Shown piece by piece: positions 9,918 through 19,064 of a stretch of DNA of 55,460 bases (its first letter is position 1; every line of letters begins with the position of its first letter). The translations under genes and the position numbers were made by a program. Origin of the DNA: Deltaproteobacteria bacterium. Its GTDB lineage: Bacteria; Desulfobacterota; Desulfuromonadia; Geobacterales; Pseudopelobacteraceae. The notes beneath the pieces were generated by a model. It was not told the origin of the DNA and did not search any database. It worked only from the letters and a program-made list of their open reading frames with translations. The stretch is from positions 1 to 55,460 of the forward strand of contig JAJYCS010000004.1 of NCBI GenBank assembly GCA_021778115.1, written 5' to 3'.

Positions 9918-10709
9918 ATGCGTACGATGTTGTTTGCAGGTTTTATGTTGCTGTTGTCCTCCGGTATCGGCTATGCCATGCCCAGCGTCCAGGGGTGCGG
10001 CAGCCAGGAGTGCGCCAAATGCCACTCCCTTTCCGTCAAGGAGGCGGGGGAACTCCTCGGTTTTGCCGGGGTGACGGTGAAATCGGTGAAGCCGGCGCCG
10101 GCCCGGGGGCTGTTCGAGGTGCTGGTTGAGAAGGGGAATCAGCTGGGGCTGCTCTTTATCGACTACGCCAAAAAACATGTCATCCAGGGGATGATCATCG
10201 ACCTGAAGACCCGGCAACCGGTGTCGGCCCATGCCAACGATCTGCCGAAACCGAAGCCGTTTGCCGGGGTCGCCCCCCAACTGATCCCGACCCGCTACGC
10301 CCTGACCATGGGGAACCCCAAGGGGAGCAAGCGGCTCTACGTCTTCACCGACCCCGATTGCCCCTTCTGCCGGCAGCTGCACCCGGTCCTGCTGCAGCTG
10401 GTGAAAGAGATGCCCGACCTGACCATCGAGTTCATGCTCTATCCCCTGCGGCAGCTGCACCCCCAGTCCTACGACAAGGCCCGCGTCATCTATACCGCCC
10501 ACAGTCTGGAACTGCTCAACAAGGCCTTTGCCGGCCAGCCCCTTCCCGCCCCCAAAGGGGATGAAGGGGAGGCGGCAATCAACGCCATCATCGCCTTTGC
10601 CCAGAAGGAGGGGATCAACGGCACCCCCACCATCCTCCTGGCAAACGGCAAGCCCTACCTGGGACCGCGGGATCCGGAGAGCATCAAGAAGGCGGTTGAG
10701 GGGAACTGA
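9918..10709 (+). CDS. DsbC-like thiol isomerase with N-terminal CxxCH motif (copy 1)
   Basis: 263 residues. Signal peptide about 1-20 (cleavage near GYA). The mature N-terminus has C27 and then CAKCH at residues 32-36, a canonical c-type heme attachment motif. A DsbC-like N-terminal region follows (SVKPAPARGLFEVLVEKG), then a thioredoxin fold with CPFC at 148-151 and a cis-proline loop NGTPTI. DsbC proteins shuffle disulfides in the periplasm. The heme motif is not part of E. coli DsbC. Ribosome site AAAGGAG is strong. A paralogue follows after 50 nt, then PilY1; PilY1 is Cys-rich, so a client relation is inferred. The CxxCH could instead be a second redox or metal site. Confidence 0.85.
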   Translation: MRTMLFAGFMLLLSSGIGYAMPSVQGCGSQECAKCHSLSVKEAGELLGFAGVTVKSVKPAPARGLFEVLVEKGNQLGLLFIDYAKKHVIQGMIIDLKTRQPVSAHANDLPKPKPFAGVAPQLIPTRYALTMGNPKGSKRLYVFTDPDCPFCRQLHPVLLQLVKEMPDLTIEFMLYPLRQLHPQSYDKARVIYTAHSLELLNKAFAGQPLPAPKGDEGEAAINAIIAFAQKEGINGTPTILLANGKPYLGPRDPESIKKAVEGN

Positions 10710-10759
10710 TCGCCTGTGCCGAGTCGCAATCCTGTACAGCGGGAAGGAGCGTTTTCACC

Positions 10760-11551
10760 ATGGTAAGGATGTTGTTGGCACTATCTCTTGTCGTGCTATT
10801 TGCCACCGCCGGGTATGGGGTGCCGGCCTTGCCGGGATGCGGCGGTGGGCAGCCGTGTGCCGCCTGCCACACCATGACCCCCCAGGAAGCGACCCGTTTG
10901 CTAAAAAAATCCGGGGGGACCGTGCTGTCAGTGAAACAGGCACCGGCCCCCGGTCTCTTTGAGTTATTGGTTGAAAAGGGGGGAGAGCGTGGTCTTATCT
11001 ATATGGACTATGGTAAGAAATACCTGTTCCAGGGGGTTATCCTCAGCATGTCTGACTGGAAACCGGTTGCCGCCCATGGATCGGAGGCGGTGCAGCCCCA
11101 TGCGGTGACCCATATCGATCCGGCAGCCATACCGATAAAGAACGCCCTGGTGTTGGGCAATCCGATGGCAAAAAAACGGCTCTACGTCTTTACCGACCCG
11201 GAATGTCCCTATTGCCGGAGATTCCACCGTGAGTTGCAAAAGCTGGAAAAGAGTGAACCGGACCTGGCGGTGATCATCCTGATGTTTCCGCTGCCGATCC
11301 ATCCCCATGCCTACGACAAGGCGCGGATGATTATCGCGAACCACAGTCTGGCCCTGCTGGATACCGCCTTTGCCGGCAGAGATATTCCGTTACCCAAAGG
11401 GGACGAAGGACGTCAGGCGGTGGACGAGATGATCGCCTTTGCCCAGCATCACGGGATTACCGGTACCCCGACGGTGGTGCTGCCGGATGGCACCGTTATG
11501 GTGGGGGGGCGCGATGCCGCCTCGATGCAGCAGATACTGTCGCGCTTTTAG
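10760..11551 (+). CDS. DsbC-like thiol isomerase with N-terminal CxxCH motif (copy 2)
   Basis: 263 residues, same layout as the preceding gene: signal peptide 1-20, C27, CAACH at 33-37, DsbC-like segment (SVKQAPAPGLFELLVEKG), thioredoxin active site CPYC at 149-152, and TGTPTV near the C-terminus. It is clearly a tandem paralogue but has diverged throughout, so the duplication is not recent, and codon choice is more relaxed here than in copy 1. Retention of both the heme motif and the CxxC in both copies suggests both matter. Ribosome site AAGGAG lies about 12 nt before ATG. pilY1 begins 45 nt downstream. Confidence 0.85.
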   Translation: MVRMLLALSLVVLFATAGYGVPALPGCGGGQPCAACHTMTPQEATRLLKKSGGTVLSVKQAPAPGLFELLVEKGGERGLIYMDYGKKYLFQGVILSMSDWKPVAAHGSEAVQPHAVTHIDPAAIPIKNALVLGNPMAKKRLYVFTDPECPYCRRFHRELQKLEKSEPDLAVIILMFPLPIHPHAYDKARMIIANHSLALLDTAFAGRDIPLPKGDEGRQAVDEMIAFAQHHGITGTPTVVLPDGTVMVGGRDAASMQQILSRF

Positions 11552-11596
11552 CCGGATTACGGAACCTTCACGCACACGTTGTGACGAGGTAGTGCC

Positions 11597-14500
11597 ATGA
11601 GCTACATGAAAAAATTGACCATCCGTCTCGTCGGGGCATCGCTTGCGGTTTGCCTCCTGCTGCTCGGGTCGCAAGCCTGGGCGACGGCAACGCAGAGCAC
11701 CTATACCCCCACCATGAGCGATTACTGCGTGCAGCCGCCGTTCCTCACCGGGTATATACCGCCTCAGGTGCTGTTTGTGATGGGCAAGGACCACAAGTTC
11801 TACTATCCGGCCTATAACGACGCCTCAGATATTGACAACGATGGCCAGTTGGAGACCGGCTACAAGCACTCCTTCGATTACTACGGCTATTTCGATTCCT
11901 ACAAATGCTATAATTATAACAGTAATTCCGGCTGGTTTGAGCCCTACGGCGACACCACCGATAAGTACTGCACCGGCAGCAACGCCGGGATGTGGAGCGG
12001 CAACTTCCTCAACTGGGTGGCCATGTCCCGGGCCGATGTGATTAAGCTGGTGATCTACGGCGGGTACCGTACCTCGGATAACCAGGGGAACGCCTACGAC
12101 GTAATCAGCGGTGAGTATATCCCGCAGGACGGCCATATCTGGGGCAAGGAGTATCTGGGCAGCGATGCCTACAAGCTGTTTCCCCAGGGTGGTACAAACC
12201 GGGCACTCTTCTGCGTTGACGGTGTCTCGGCCAACGGTAACCAGATATCCCAGCTCAAGGTGATCCCCGATGTCACCGATATCTCGGGGGTGACGGTCAG
12301 TGGCGGCTTACGGGCCTGGAACTGGGTCAATGTGGACGGCAACACCAATATCTGCGCAGACAACAAGATGGATCTGAACGGCGACGGCGCGGCCGAGTCC
12401 GCAACCCTCACCGGTCTGGCCAAGTACAATGTCTCGGTCAAGGTCTGCGATCCCTCCTCGGGCTTTATCACCGACGCCACCTGGGAGGCCAAACACTGCA
12501 AACAGTACGGCAGCAACTACCGTTCGGTAGGTCTGATGCAGCTCTATGGCGAGACCGGGCAGAGTAATCTGGTCTGTAGCCGCGATATGGCGACGCCGTG
12601 CAGCAGCTATAGCGATCCCACCTGTCCCAATAACGGCAAAGGCGAGTGTGTGGACGCCTCAGGTATGTACTTCGGCCTTATCGCCGGTTCCTACACAAAT
12701 CCGAAGGCCGGCGGGTTTGTCCGGAAGGACCTCTACGGCCTGAATAGCGAGACCAACCAGCAAAACGGGCAGTTCCAGACCTCCGCCACCGGCGGCAAGG
12801 GGCTTTTGATCAAGTCCATCGAGGGGTTCAAGGCTCAGGCGGTCTATCCGTTGAGTTCCCAGTGGGGTAATCCGATTGCCGAGATCATGTTTGAAGGGCT
12901 GCGTTACTGGGGGGGGAAAGGAACCCCCACCTCTGCCTTTGTGAGCAGTATCTCCAGCGGTAATAACGGCGATAACGGCAACTACTCCTCCATGCCCAGC
13001 TGGGATACGCCGGCCACCCTCTTCCCCCCCTGTTCGCTCCGGTTCAACCTGGTTTTCTCCGATGTCTACAACAGCTTCGACGACGACCAGCTGCCCGGCT
13101 CCGCCTTCAGCAGTTTCAGCAGTGACATGAGCAACATGAACGTGCAGACCCTGGCCAACCAGATCTCCGCCAACGAATCCCTGGCGAACAAGAGTCTGGT
13201 GGTGGGGGAATACGGTACCACATCCGGGCCCAATACCGATGGCCGCTGCGATGCCAAGGCCCTTTCCGGCTCCGACGGCCTGGGTAATGTGCGAGGATTG
13301 TGTCCGGCGGAGGGGGACCTGAAGGGGAGCTACTACCCGGCAGCGGTGGCCCTCTATGGCCATAACTCCATGGTGGCCAACACCGGCACCTCCAATGTGT
13401 TGACCTATGTGGTGGCCTTCACCTCCAACGTGCCGGAGATGCGGGTGACCACCAGCAGCGGCAAGCAGGCCCTGATCATGCCCTACGGCAAGTCGGTCTC
13501 CGGCAGCTACGGCTGGAACTGCAGCACCTCCAACACCAGCTTCACGGTGGCAAACGTGACCACCGCCGCCGGTTCCACCGTCCCCAGCCTGACCGTGAGC
13601 CCTCTGAGCTCGACCTCTAGTTGCCCCACCATGGCCACGGTGGGGTACTACGTGACCGACACCGAGTACGACAGCGCCAACAATCTGAAGTACGTGAAGT
13701 TCAACACCTCCTATGACGACCTGGGGGGGGGGGATTACGACCTGGATGTGTTGGCCGAGTATACGGTCTGCGCCGCAGGCTCCTCACACTGCCCGAGTCT
13801 TACCGGTGATCAGGTCTCGGTGACGGTCAGGAGGATCTACTCGGCAGCCGGCAATCCCGATGCCTTCGGCTTTACCGCGGTCGGCGTGGGGAGCGATTCC
13901 GGCACCTACCTGCTCGTCCAGCATACCGCAACGCCGCCCTCAGGTTCTTCCTGGGCGGCCAATCCGTTGACCACCAACAGCCAGACCATCATCTTCAACG
14001 CCGCCTCCAGCACGGCGGTGCTGCCCAAACCGCCGCTCTGGTACGCAGCCAAATACGGCGGTTTTAACGATATGGATGGTAACGGCCTGCCGTACACCGA
14101 TTACACCTGCGATCCGGCCACCAGGGGCAGTGCGGTCCGCAACCCTAAGTGCGACGAGTGGAACAAGAAGGGTGACGGCAACCCCGATACCTACTTCCTG
14201 GTCTCCAACCCGAGCCAGATGGAGCAGCGGTTGCGTGATGCCTTGGATGCCATCCTGGCCAGGGTCTCGTCCGGCACAGCCGCCTCGATCCTGAACAACA
14301 GCGAGGGGAGCGGCGCCAGCCTGCTGCAGGCGGTCTTCTACCCCAAAAAGGATTTCGACAACAACACCCAGGCCTACTGGATCGGCGAGATCCACAACAT
14401 GTGGTACTACCTGGATCCGTTCCTGCAGAATACCTCCATCCGTGAGGACACGGTGCAGGACAACAAGCTGAACCTCAAGCAGGACCGGATCGCCCAGTTC

Positions 14501-16864
14501 TATTTCGATACCGGTCTGAACAAGACCCAGGTGCGGCTCTTTACCGATGCCAACGGCGATGGCATACCTGATTCTGCGACCCCGGACCAGACCGTCGACC
14601 CGGATAACGTTCGTTCCCTCTGGAAGGCGGGCCGCAAGCTGTGGGCCCGGACCCTTGCCACTGATCCGCGCACCATCTATACCCATACCGATATAACCAG
14701 CACCGGTTTTGACGACCCCACCACCAAACTGACCACCTTCGGCACGTCCAATATCTCCACCCTGACCGCTAACGGCAATTTCCTCTCGCTGTTGACCCCC
14801 CAGGGGGTAACGGCGGATGCAACCAAGGCAGGCAAGCTGATAAACTATATCCAGGGTACGGATCAGCCGCCAGACAGTGACGGCACCACGTACCGTCCCC
14901 GCAAGGTGGAGATCGATGCCTGCAATCCCTCCAGCACCAACTATGTGGCCGGTTCGAACTGCGTGACCAGCGACAGTAACTATTACCGTGAATGGAAGCT
15001 GGGGGATATTGTCTCCTCCACCCCCAAGCTGGTGGCCAGTGTGCCGTTGAACAGCTATCAGAAACCGGCTCCCAACGGGTATGGCGATACCAGCTACCAG
15101 GCGTTCATCTCGACCCCGGCCTATACCTCCCGCGGCATGGTCTTTGTCGGAGGCAATGACGGCATGCTGCACGCCTTCAAGCTGGGAGTTCTGAAAGAGT
15201 TGAGCGGCGCCTACGACAAGGCGGAGTTTGACAACGCCTCCGGTACGCTGGCCACCTCCGCTGACGATCTGGGGCGGGAGATGTGGAGTTTTATCCCGAA
15301 ACAGGCGCTCCCCTATCTCGACTATCTCTCAAACCCCAACTACTGCCACCTGTATTACGTCGACAAAACCTCGATGATCGTTGACGCCAGTGTGGGCAAG
15401 CCGAGCAACTGCGACGCGAGCGCCAACTACTGGGATTGCGCCAAGGATACCAGTAACGGTACCAACTGGCGTACTGTCCTCGTGGGGGGGATGGGGTACG
15501 GCGGCGCGGCCAAATGGAACGGCGACACCACGGAAACCGCACCGAGCGGCAGCGTCAAGACCGCGGTCAAGGGGACCAGCGCCACCTCTGCGGTGGGGTA
15601 TTCCTCCTACTTCGCATTGGATGTCACCGATCCGAACAATCCGAAATACCTGTGGGAGTTCCCCGGGACCACCTCGGCAGCCGGGAATTTGGGCTTTACC
15701 ACGCCTGGCCCTGCCATTGTCCGGATAGCCGCCACGACGAACGGGGCGCCGGATAACAGCAAGAACGGCCGCTGGTTCGCCGTGTTCGCCTCGGGTCCCA
15801 CCGGGCCGATCAATACCGTGACGCGCCAGTTTCAGGGCCAATCCGACCAGCAGCTCCATATCTATGTGGTCGATCTGGCGGACGGTACCCTGGTACGGAC
15901 CATCGACACCTTCTACGACGGCACCAGCCTGCCATCCCAAGCCTTTGCCGGTTCCCTCAGCACCAGCTGGATCGATACCGATCGCGGTAATCAGAGCGCT
16001 CCCGGCTGGTACAGCGACGATGCCGTCTACATCGGCTATACCCAATACGATAGCGTCTCCAATACCTGGTCGAAGGGCGGGGTGATACGTCTGATCACCA
16101 ACGAGAGTACCGATCCCAGCACCTGGAAGGCCTCTTCATTGATCAGCGGCATCGGGCCGGTGACCACCTCGGTGACCAAGCTGCAGGATCGCAAGAATTA
16201 TAACCTCTGGATCTACTTCGGCACCGGCAGGTTCTTCTACAAAGGGGACAACCCCAATCAGCAACAGGCGTTGTACGGGGTAAAGGAACCCTGTTACTCA
16301 ACCTTCAACCGTGGCAGTCGGTTCAGCACCCTCCTCAACGTGGCGGGCGGCACCAATAACGCCCTGGATAAGAATTGCACCGACCCGGTGCCCAGTGCCC
16401 TTGTGGACCAAACCGGATCTGCCACGCTGGCGCCGGCAAGCACGCTGCAAGCGACTGATCCCGGCTGGTTCATCAATCTCGCGGCCAGTGATTCGAACTC
16501 ATCGGCAGAGCGTGATATTACCGACCCCCTCGCGTCGCCGTCCGGGGCGGTCTTCTTTACCACCTTCAAGCCGAGTAGCGATATCTGCAAGTTTGGTGGC
16601 GATTCGTTGATCTGGGCGGTGCGGTATGATACCGGAGGCCTGCCGCCGGCCCGCTCCATGCAGGGGAAGGCCTTGATGCAGGTCTCGACCGGCGCCTTTG
16701 CCGAGGTCAGCCTCTCTTCTGCCTTCAGTAACCCCACCAACAAGGGGTATGACGGGCGTCGGCTCAGTTCCCCCATCTCCGGGGTCCCCCCCACGGCCCA
16801 GGGGCTGTCGCTCATCACTAATCCACCGCCGGTGAAGAAGTTTTTGCAGATACGGGAACTGTAG
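11597..16864 (+). CDS. pilY1: PilY1, pilus tip-associated adhesin / assembly protein
   Basis: 1755 residues, larger than Pseudomonas PilY1 (about 1160). Signal peptide about 1-30 (SQAWATA). The N-terminal half would hold the von Willebrand A region, but the strand that normally ends in a DxSxS metal site reads VLFVMGKDHKFYY from residue 58, so a standard MIDAS is absent. Several Asp-rich calcium-type loops are seen (DIDNDGQLE, DLNGDG, DMDGNG, DANGDGIPD). The C-terminal ~700 residues are the PilY1 beta-propeller (GDIVSSTPKLV, FVGGNDGMLHAF, VLVGGMGYGG, YFGTGRFF). About 28 cysteines are in the mature protein. PilY1 works with minor pilins at the pilus tip; fimU, pilV, pilW and pilX follow. A second start ATG lies at 11606. 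Confidence 0.93.
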   Translation: MSYMKKLTIRLVGASLAVCLLLLGSQAWATATQSTYTPTMSDYCVQPPFLTGYIPPQVLFVMGKDHKFYYPAYNDASDIDNDGQLETGYKHSFDYYGYFDSYKCYNYNSNSGWFEPYGDTTDKYCTGSNAGMWSGNFLNWVAMSRADVIKLVIYGGYRTSDNQGNAYDVISGEYIPQDGHIWGKEYLGSDAYKLFPQGGTNRALFCVDGVSANGNQISQLKVIPDVTDISGVTVSGGLRAWNWVNVDGNTNICADNKMDLNGDGAAESATLTGLAKYNVSVKVCDPSSGFITDATWEAKHCKQYGSNYRSVGLMQLYGETGQSNLVCSRDMATPCSSYSDPTCPNNGKGECVDASGMYFGLIAGSYTNPKAGGFVRKDLYGLNSETNQQNGQFQTSATGGKGLLIKSIEGFKAQAVYPLSSQWGNPIAEIMFEGLRYWGGKGTPTSAFVSSISSGNNGDNGNYSSMPSWDTPATLFPPCSLRFNLVFSDVYNSFDDDQLPGSAFSSFSSDMSNMNVQTLANQISANESLANKSLVVGEYGTTSGPNTDGRCDAKALSGSDGLGNVRGLCPAEGDLKGSYYPAAVALYGHNSMVANTGTSNVLTYVVAFTSNVPEMRVTTSSGKQALIMPYGKSVSGSYGWNCSTSNTSFTVANVTTAAGSTVPSLTVSPLSSTSSCPTMATVGYYVTDTEYDSANNLKYVKFNTSYDDLGGGDYDLDVLAEYTVCAAGSSHCPSLTGDQVSVTVRRIYSAAGNPDAFGFTAVGVGSDSGTYLLVQHTATPPSGSSWAANPLTTNSQTIIFNAASSTAVLPKPPLWYAAKYGGFNDMDGNGLPYTDYTCDPATRGSAVRNPKCDEWNKKGDGNPDTYFLVSNPSQMEQRLRDALDAILARVSSGTAASILNNSEGSGASLLQAVFYPKKDFDNNTQAYWIGEIHNMWYYLDPFLQNTSIREDTVQDNKLNLKQDRIAQFYFDTGLNKTQVRLFTDANGDGIPDSATPDQTVDPDNVRSLWKAGRKLWARTLATDPRTIYTHTDITSTGFDDPTTKLTTFGTSNISTLTANGNFLSLLTPQGVTADATKAGKLINYIQGTDQPPDSDGTTYRPRKVEIDACNPSSTNYVAGSNCVTSDSNYYREWKLGDIVSSTPKLVASVPLNSYQKPAPNGYGDTSYQAFISTPAYTSRGMVFVGGNDGMLHAFKLGVLKELSGAYDKAEFDNASGTLATSADDLGREMWSFIPKQALPYLDYLSNPNYCHLYYVDKTSMIVDASVGKPSNCDASANYWDCAKDTSNGTNWRTVLVGGMGYGGAAKWNGDTTETAPSGSVKTAVKGTSATSAVGYSSYFALDVTDPNNPKYLWEFPGTTSAAGNLGFTTPGPAIVRIAATTNGAPDNSKNGRWFAVFASGPTGPINTVTRQFQGQSDQQLHIYVVDLADGTLVRTIDTFYDGTSLPSQAFAGSLSTSWIDTDRGNQSAPGWYSDDAVYIGYTQYDSVSNTWSKGGVIRLITNESTDPSTWKASSLISGIGPVTTSVTKLQDRKNYNLWIYFGTGRFFYKGDNPNQQQALYGVKEPCYSTFNRGSRFSTLLNVAGGTNNALDKNCTDPVPSALVDQTGSATLAPASTLQATDPGWFINLAASDSNSSAERDITDPLASPSGAVFFTTFKPSSDICKFGGDSLIWAVRYDTGGLPPARSMQGKALMQVSTGAFAEVSLSSAFSNPTNKGYDGRRLSSPISGVPPTAQGLSLITNPPPVKKFLQIREL

Positions 16865-16898
16865 GCTACCGTTCGAGGGGAAAGGAGGGGAGGCACTC

Positions 16899-17411
16899 AT
16901 GAGGCAACGACGGAGCAGCACGGGGTTCTCGCTGATTGAGCTCATGGTGGTGATCGCCATTATCGCCATCCTCCTTTCCCTTGCCACCCTCAACTTCAAC
17001 CAGTGGCAGCGTAAATCGCAGATTGAACGCCAGACGCGGGAGCTTATGGCAGATCTGAATACCGCCCGGACGGAATCGATCTACCGGAAGCAGAGTCACG
17101 CCCTGATCATGAACACCGATGGGCTGGGGTATATCCTCCGCCGGTACAGCTCCCCGGACGAGAAGAGGACCTCAACGGTGCAACCCGCTGAGATCATCCT
17201 CAACAAGGGGGTGCATTACCAGTTCACCAAGGGGAGCGGCTCCTCCATCGGTGACCGGATCTTCCAGTTCGATATCACCGGGTTTACCAACGACTGGGAT
17301 ACGATCAGGGTTAATCCGGTCGGGAGCGGCGCTGCCTTTGACTGTGTCGTGGTCTCTGCATCGCGGATCAATATCGGACAGATGTCGGGAGGGACCTGTG
17401 TTCAAAACTAG
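16899..17411 (+). CDS. Minor pilin, FimU/FimT (GspH) family
   Basis: 170 residues. Prepilin leader ends at G9 and is followed by FSLIELMVVIAIIAILLSLA, the class III signal with Glu at +5. The GspH-type region follows (RELMADLNTARTESIYRKQSHALIM). PilD should cut after G9. Such minor pilins prime pilus assembly and support PilY1 at the tip. Strong ribosome site AAAGGAGGGGAGG. Two C-terminal cysteines (FDCVVV and GGTCVQN) could form a disulfide. The stop overlaps the start of pilV by 14 nt. Confidence 0.9.
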   Translation: MRQRRSSTGFSLIELMVVIAIIAILLSLATLNFNQWQRKSQIERQTRELMADLNTARTESIYRKQSHALIMNTDGLGYILRRYSSPDEKRTSTVQPAEIILNKGVHYQFTKGSGSSIGDRIFQFDITGFTNDWDTIRVNPVGSGAAFDCVVVSASRINIGQMSGGTCVQN

Positions 17412-17784
17412 CCGTGGTTTCACGCTGATAGAGTTTATGGTGGCGGTGGTCATCATGATGGTCGGCCTGCTGGGACTGCTGCAGGCGGTGAACGTGGCAT
17501 TAAACCACAATATGAATAATCAGATCAGGAATGAGGCGGTGAGTGTGGCTGACCAGTACATGAGCACCGAACTGGCCAAGGGGTTTGACCTGGTTTCCAC
17601 AACGACCCGTCTCTATCCCCCGGTGCCGCGACAGATTATGGGGGGATTCAAGAACTATTCGGTGGTCCGGAGCGGCACCGCACTTGCCAACTCCAAACAG
17701 GTCAATATCGTTGTCAGTTGGTGGATTAAGGGGGTTCGCTACGAGCACAGTACGATTTCGGTCATTTCAAAGACGAACCAGTAG
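17398..17784 (+). CDS. pilV: Minor pilin PilV
   Basis: 128 residues from a GTG start at 17398. A longer open frame extends upstream through fimU but is a shadow; the pilin leader (FKTSRG, then FTLIEFMVAVVIMMVGLLGL with Glu+5) and a ribosome site GGGAGGGA a few bases before the GTG fix this start. The segment LLQAVNVALNHNMNNQIRNEAVSVADQYM matches PilV proteins. Translation is likely coupled to fimU because the genes overlap by 14 nt. Confidence 0.88.
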   Translation: MFKTSRGFTLIEFMVAVVIMMVGLLGLLQAVNVALNHNMNNQIRNEAVSVADQYMSTELAKGFDLVSTTTRLYPPVPRQIMGGFKNYSVVRSGTALANSKQVNIVVSWWIKGVRYEHSTISVISKTNQ

Positions 17785-17808
17785 GTCACGAGGGCACAGG
17801 TAGGTATC

Positions 17809-19053
17809 ATGAAAAACAACCAGCGGGGCTTCACCCTCATCGAACTAGTCATTGTGATGGCCATCTTTATCGTGGTGATCATCATCACCGCAGATGCCTT
17901 CAAGGTGGTGTTATCGCAATCGGCAAAGATCTTCAGGAGTGAAGAGAGCAATACGGAGGGGATTGTGGGGCTTGAGATGATGCGCCACGACCTGCAGCAG
18001 GCCGGCTATGGTCTGTACACCGAACCCCTGAACAGCGGGTACGTCGGTGAGGCATCCGTATCGCCGGCCAGCAGTTTCAACGAACCGTCACTCACCGTCC
18101 CCCCCCGCGCCATTGTCACCGGGAATAATATACCGGTGGGTACCCAGGATACGGGCAGTGAATCGGGTAATAGCTATACCATTGCCATGAACTCCGATTA
18201 TCTGGCTATCAAGGCCACCAGCGCCAGCCGCGATGGCGTGGCCCAGAAATGGACCTATCTCACCTATCTTCCTGGCTCCGTGACACCCCATGTCTGGCCC
18301 TCGGCCAGCGAAAACCTCTCCACCAACGATGCGGTGGTGCTGCTGACGCGCAAGCTCACCACCTCCTCCAACACCTTGACCTTGGTCCCTGATCCGGCGG
18401 GAAGCGGCTCCAGCAGTTTCTATTTTGCCTACAGCAACAGCGCCTTTGCGAATTATTCAACGAACAGCAGTAATTATGTGGTGTACGGTCTGGATGGTGG
18501 CGCAACGATCAGGATGCCCTTTAACCGTACCGACTATTTCGTGGCCCGCCCATCAGCCGCAGGCAAGATGCCGACGGTCTGCGCACCCAATACGGGGGAA
18601 TTGTACAAGGCGGTGGTCAATCAGGATGACGGCAGGCTGACCTACTATCCGGTGCTTGACTGTGTGGCCGATATGCAGGTGGTGCTTGGCTGGGATCTGC
18701 GTAACGGCAGCTCACCTGGCACCGATGGGCTCATCGATACCTGGTCGAACGCCGATGGCACGGTGGTTACCCAGAACAACGTCGCCGGCTTTGCCTCCAC
18801 GGCAGAGGTGCAGGCGGCCCTGGCCAGTCCTTCCCTGATCAGAGACAGCCTGAAGATGGTCAAGGTGTATGTGTTGGCGCAGAACGGGCGTAAGGATACC
18901 GGCTATACCAGCCCTTCACCGATCGTCGTGGGTGATCCCGGCGAGGCGAGTCTCACCAGAAGCTACGATATCACCGCAGCGGGCTGGAGCAATTACCGTT
19001 GGAAGCTGTACCGGTTGGTGGTGAGTCCGAAGAACCTGCAGGCTAATCAGTGA
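17809..19053 (+). CDS. pilW: Minor pilin PilW
   Basis: 414 residues. Leader MKNNQRG is followed by FTLIELVIVMAIFIVVIIITA with Glu+5, then the PilW pattern EEGNTEGIVGLEMMRHDLQQAGYGL (here with ESNTEG). The long C-terminal domain (to about 400) is Ser/Thr/Asn-rich, as usual for tip minor pilins, with a conserved end RSYDITAAGWSNYRWKLYRL. PilW joins PilX and PilV in the complex that primes pili and displays PilY1. It follows pilV by 24 nt, and its stop overlaps the region of the pilX start. Confidence 0.9.
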   Translation: MKNNQRGFTLIELVIVMAIFIVVIIITADAFKVVLSQSAKIFRSEESNTEGIVGLEMMRHDLQQAGYGLYTEPLNSGYVGEASVSPASSFNEPSLTVPPRAIVTGNNIPVGTQDTGSESGNSYTIAMNSDYLAIKATSASRDGVAQKWTYLTYLPGSVTPHVWPSASENLSTNDAVVLLTRKLTTSSNTLTLVPDPAGSGSSSFYFAYSNSAFANYSTNSSNYVVYGLDGGATIRMPFNRTDYFVARPSAAGKMPTVCAPNTGELYKAVVNQDDGRLTYYPVLDCVADMQVVLGWDLRNGSSPGTDGLIDTWSNADGTVVTQNNVAGFASTAEVQAALASPSLIRDSLKMVKVYVLAQNGRKDTGYTSPSPIVVGDPGEASLTRSYDITAAGWSNYRWKLYRLVVSPKNLQANQ

Positions 19054-19064
19054 GGAACGCTTCC

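Noticed and set aside
12600-12660. Heme motif in PilY1
   Set aside because: Cysteines cluster here (TPCSSYSDPTCPNNGKGEC) but no CxxCH is present.
13940-15172. 410-codon minus-strand frame over pilY1
   Set aside because: Shadow of pilY1; Gly/Val/Ile-rich product and no ribosome site.
17119-17397. N-terminal extension of pilV
   Set aside because: The frame runs through fimU in another phase; the pilin leader and ribosome site place the start at 17398.
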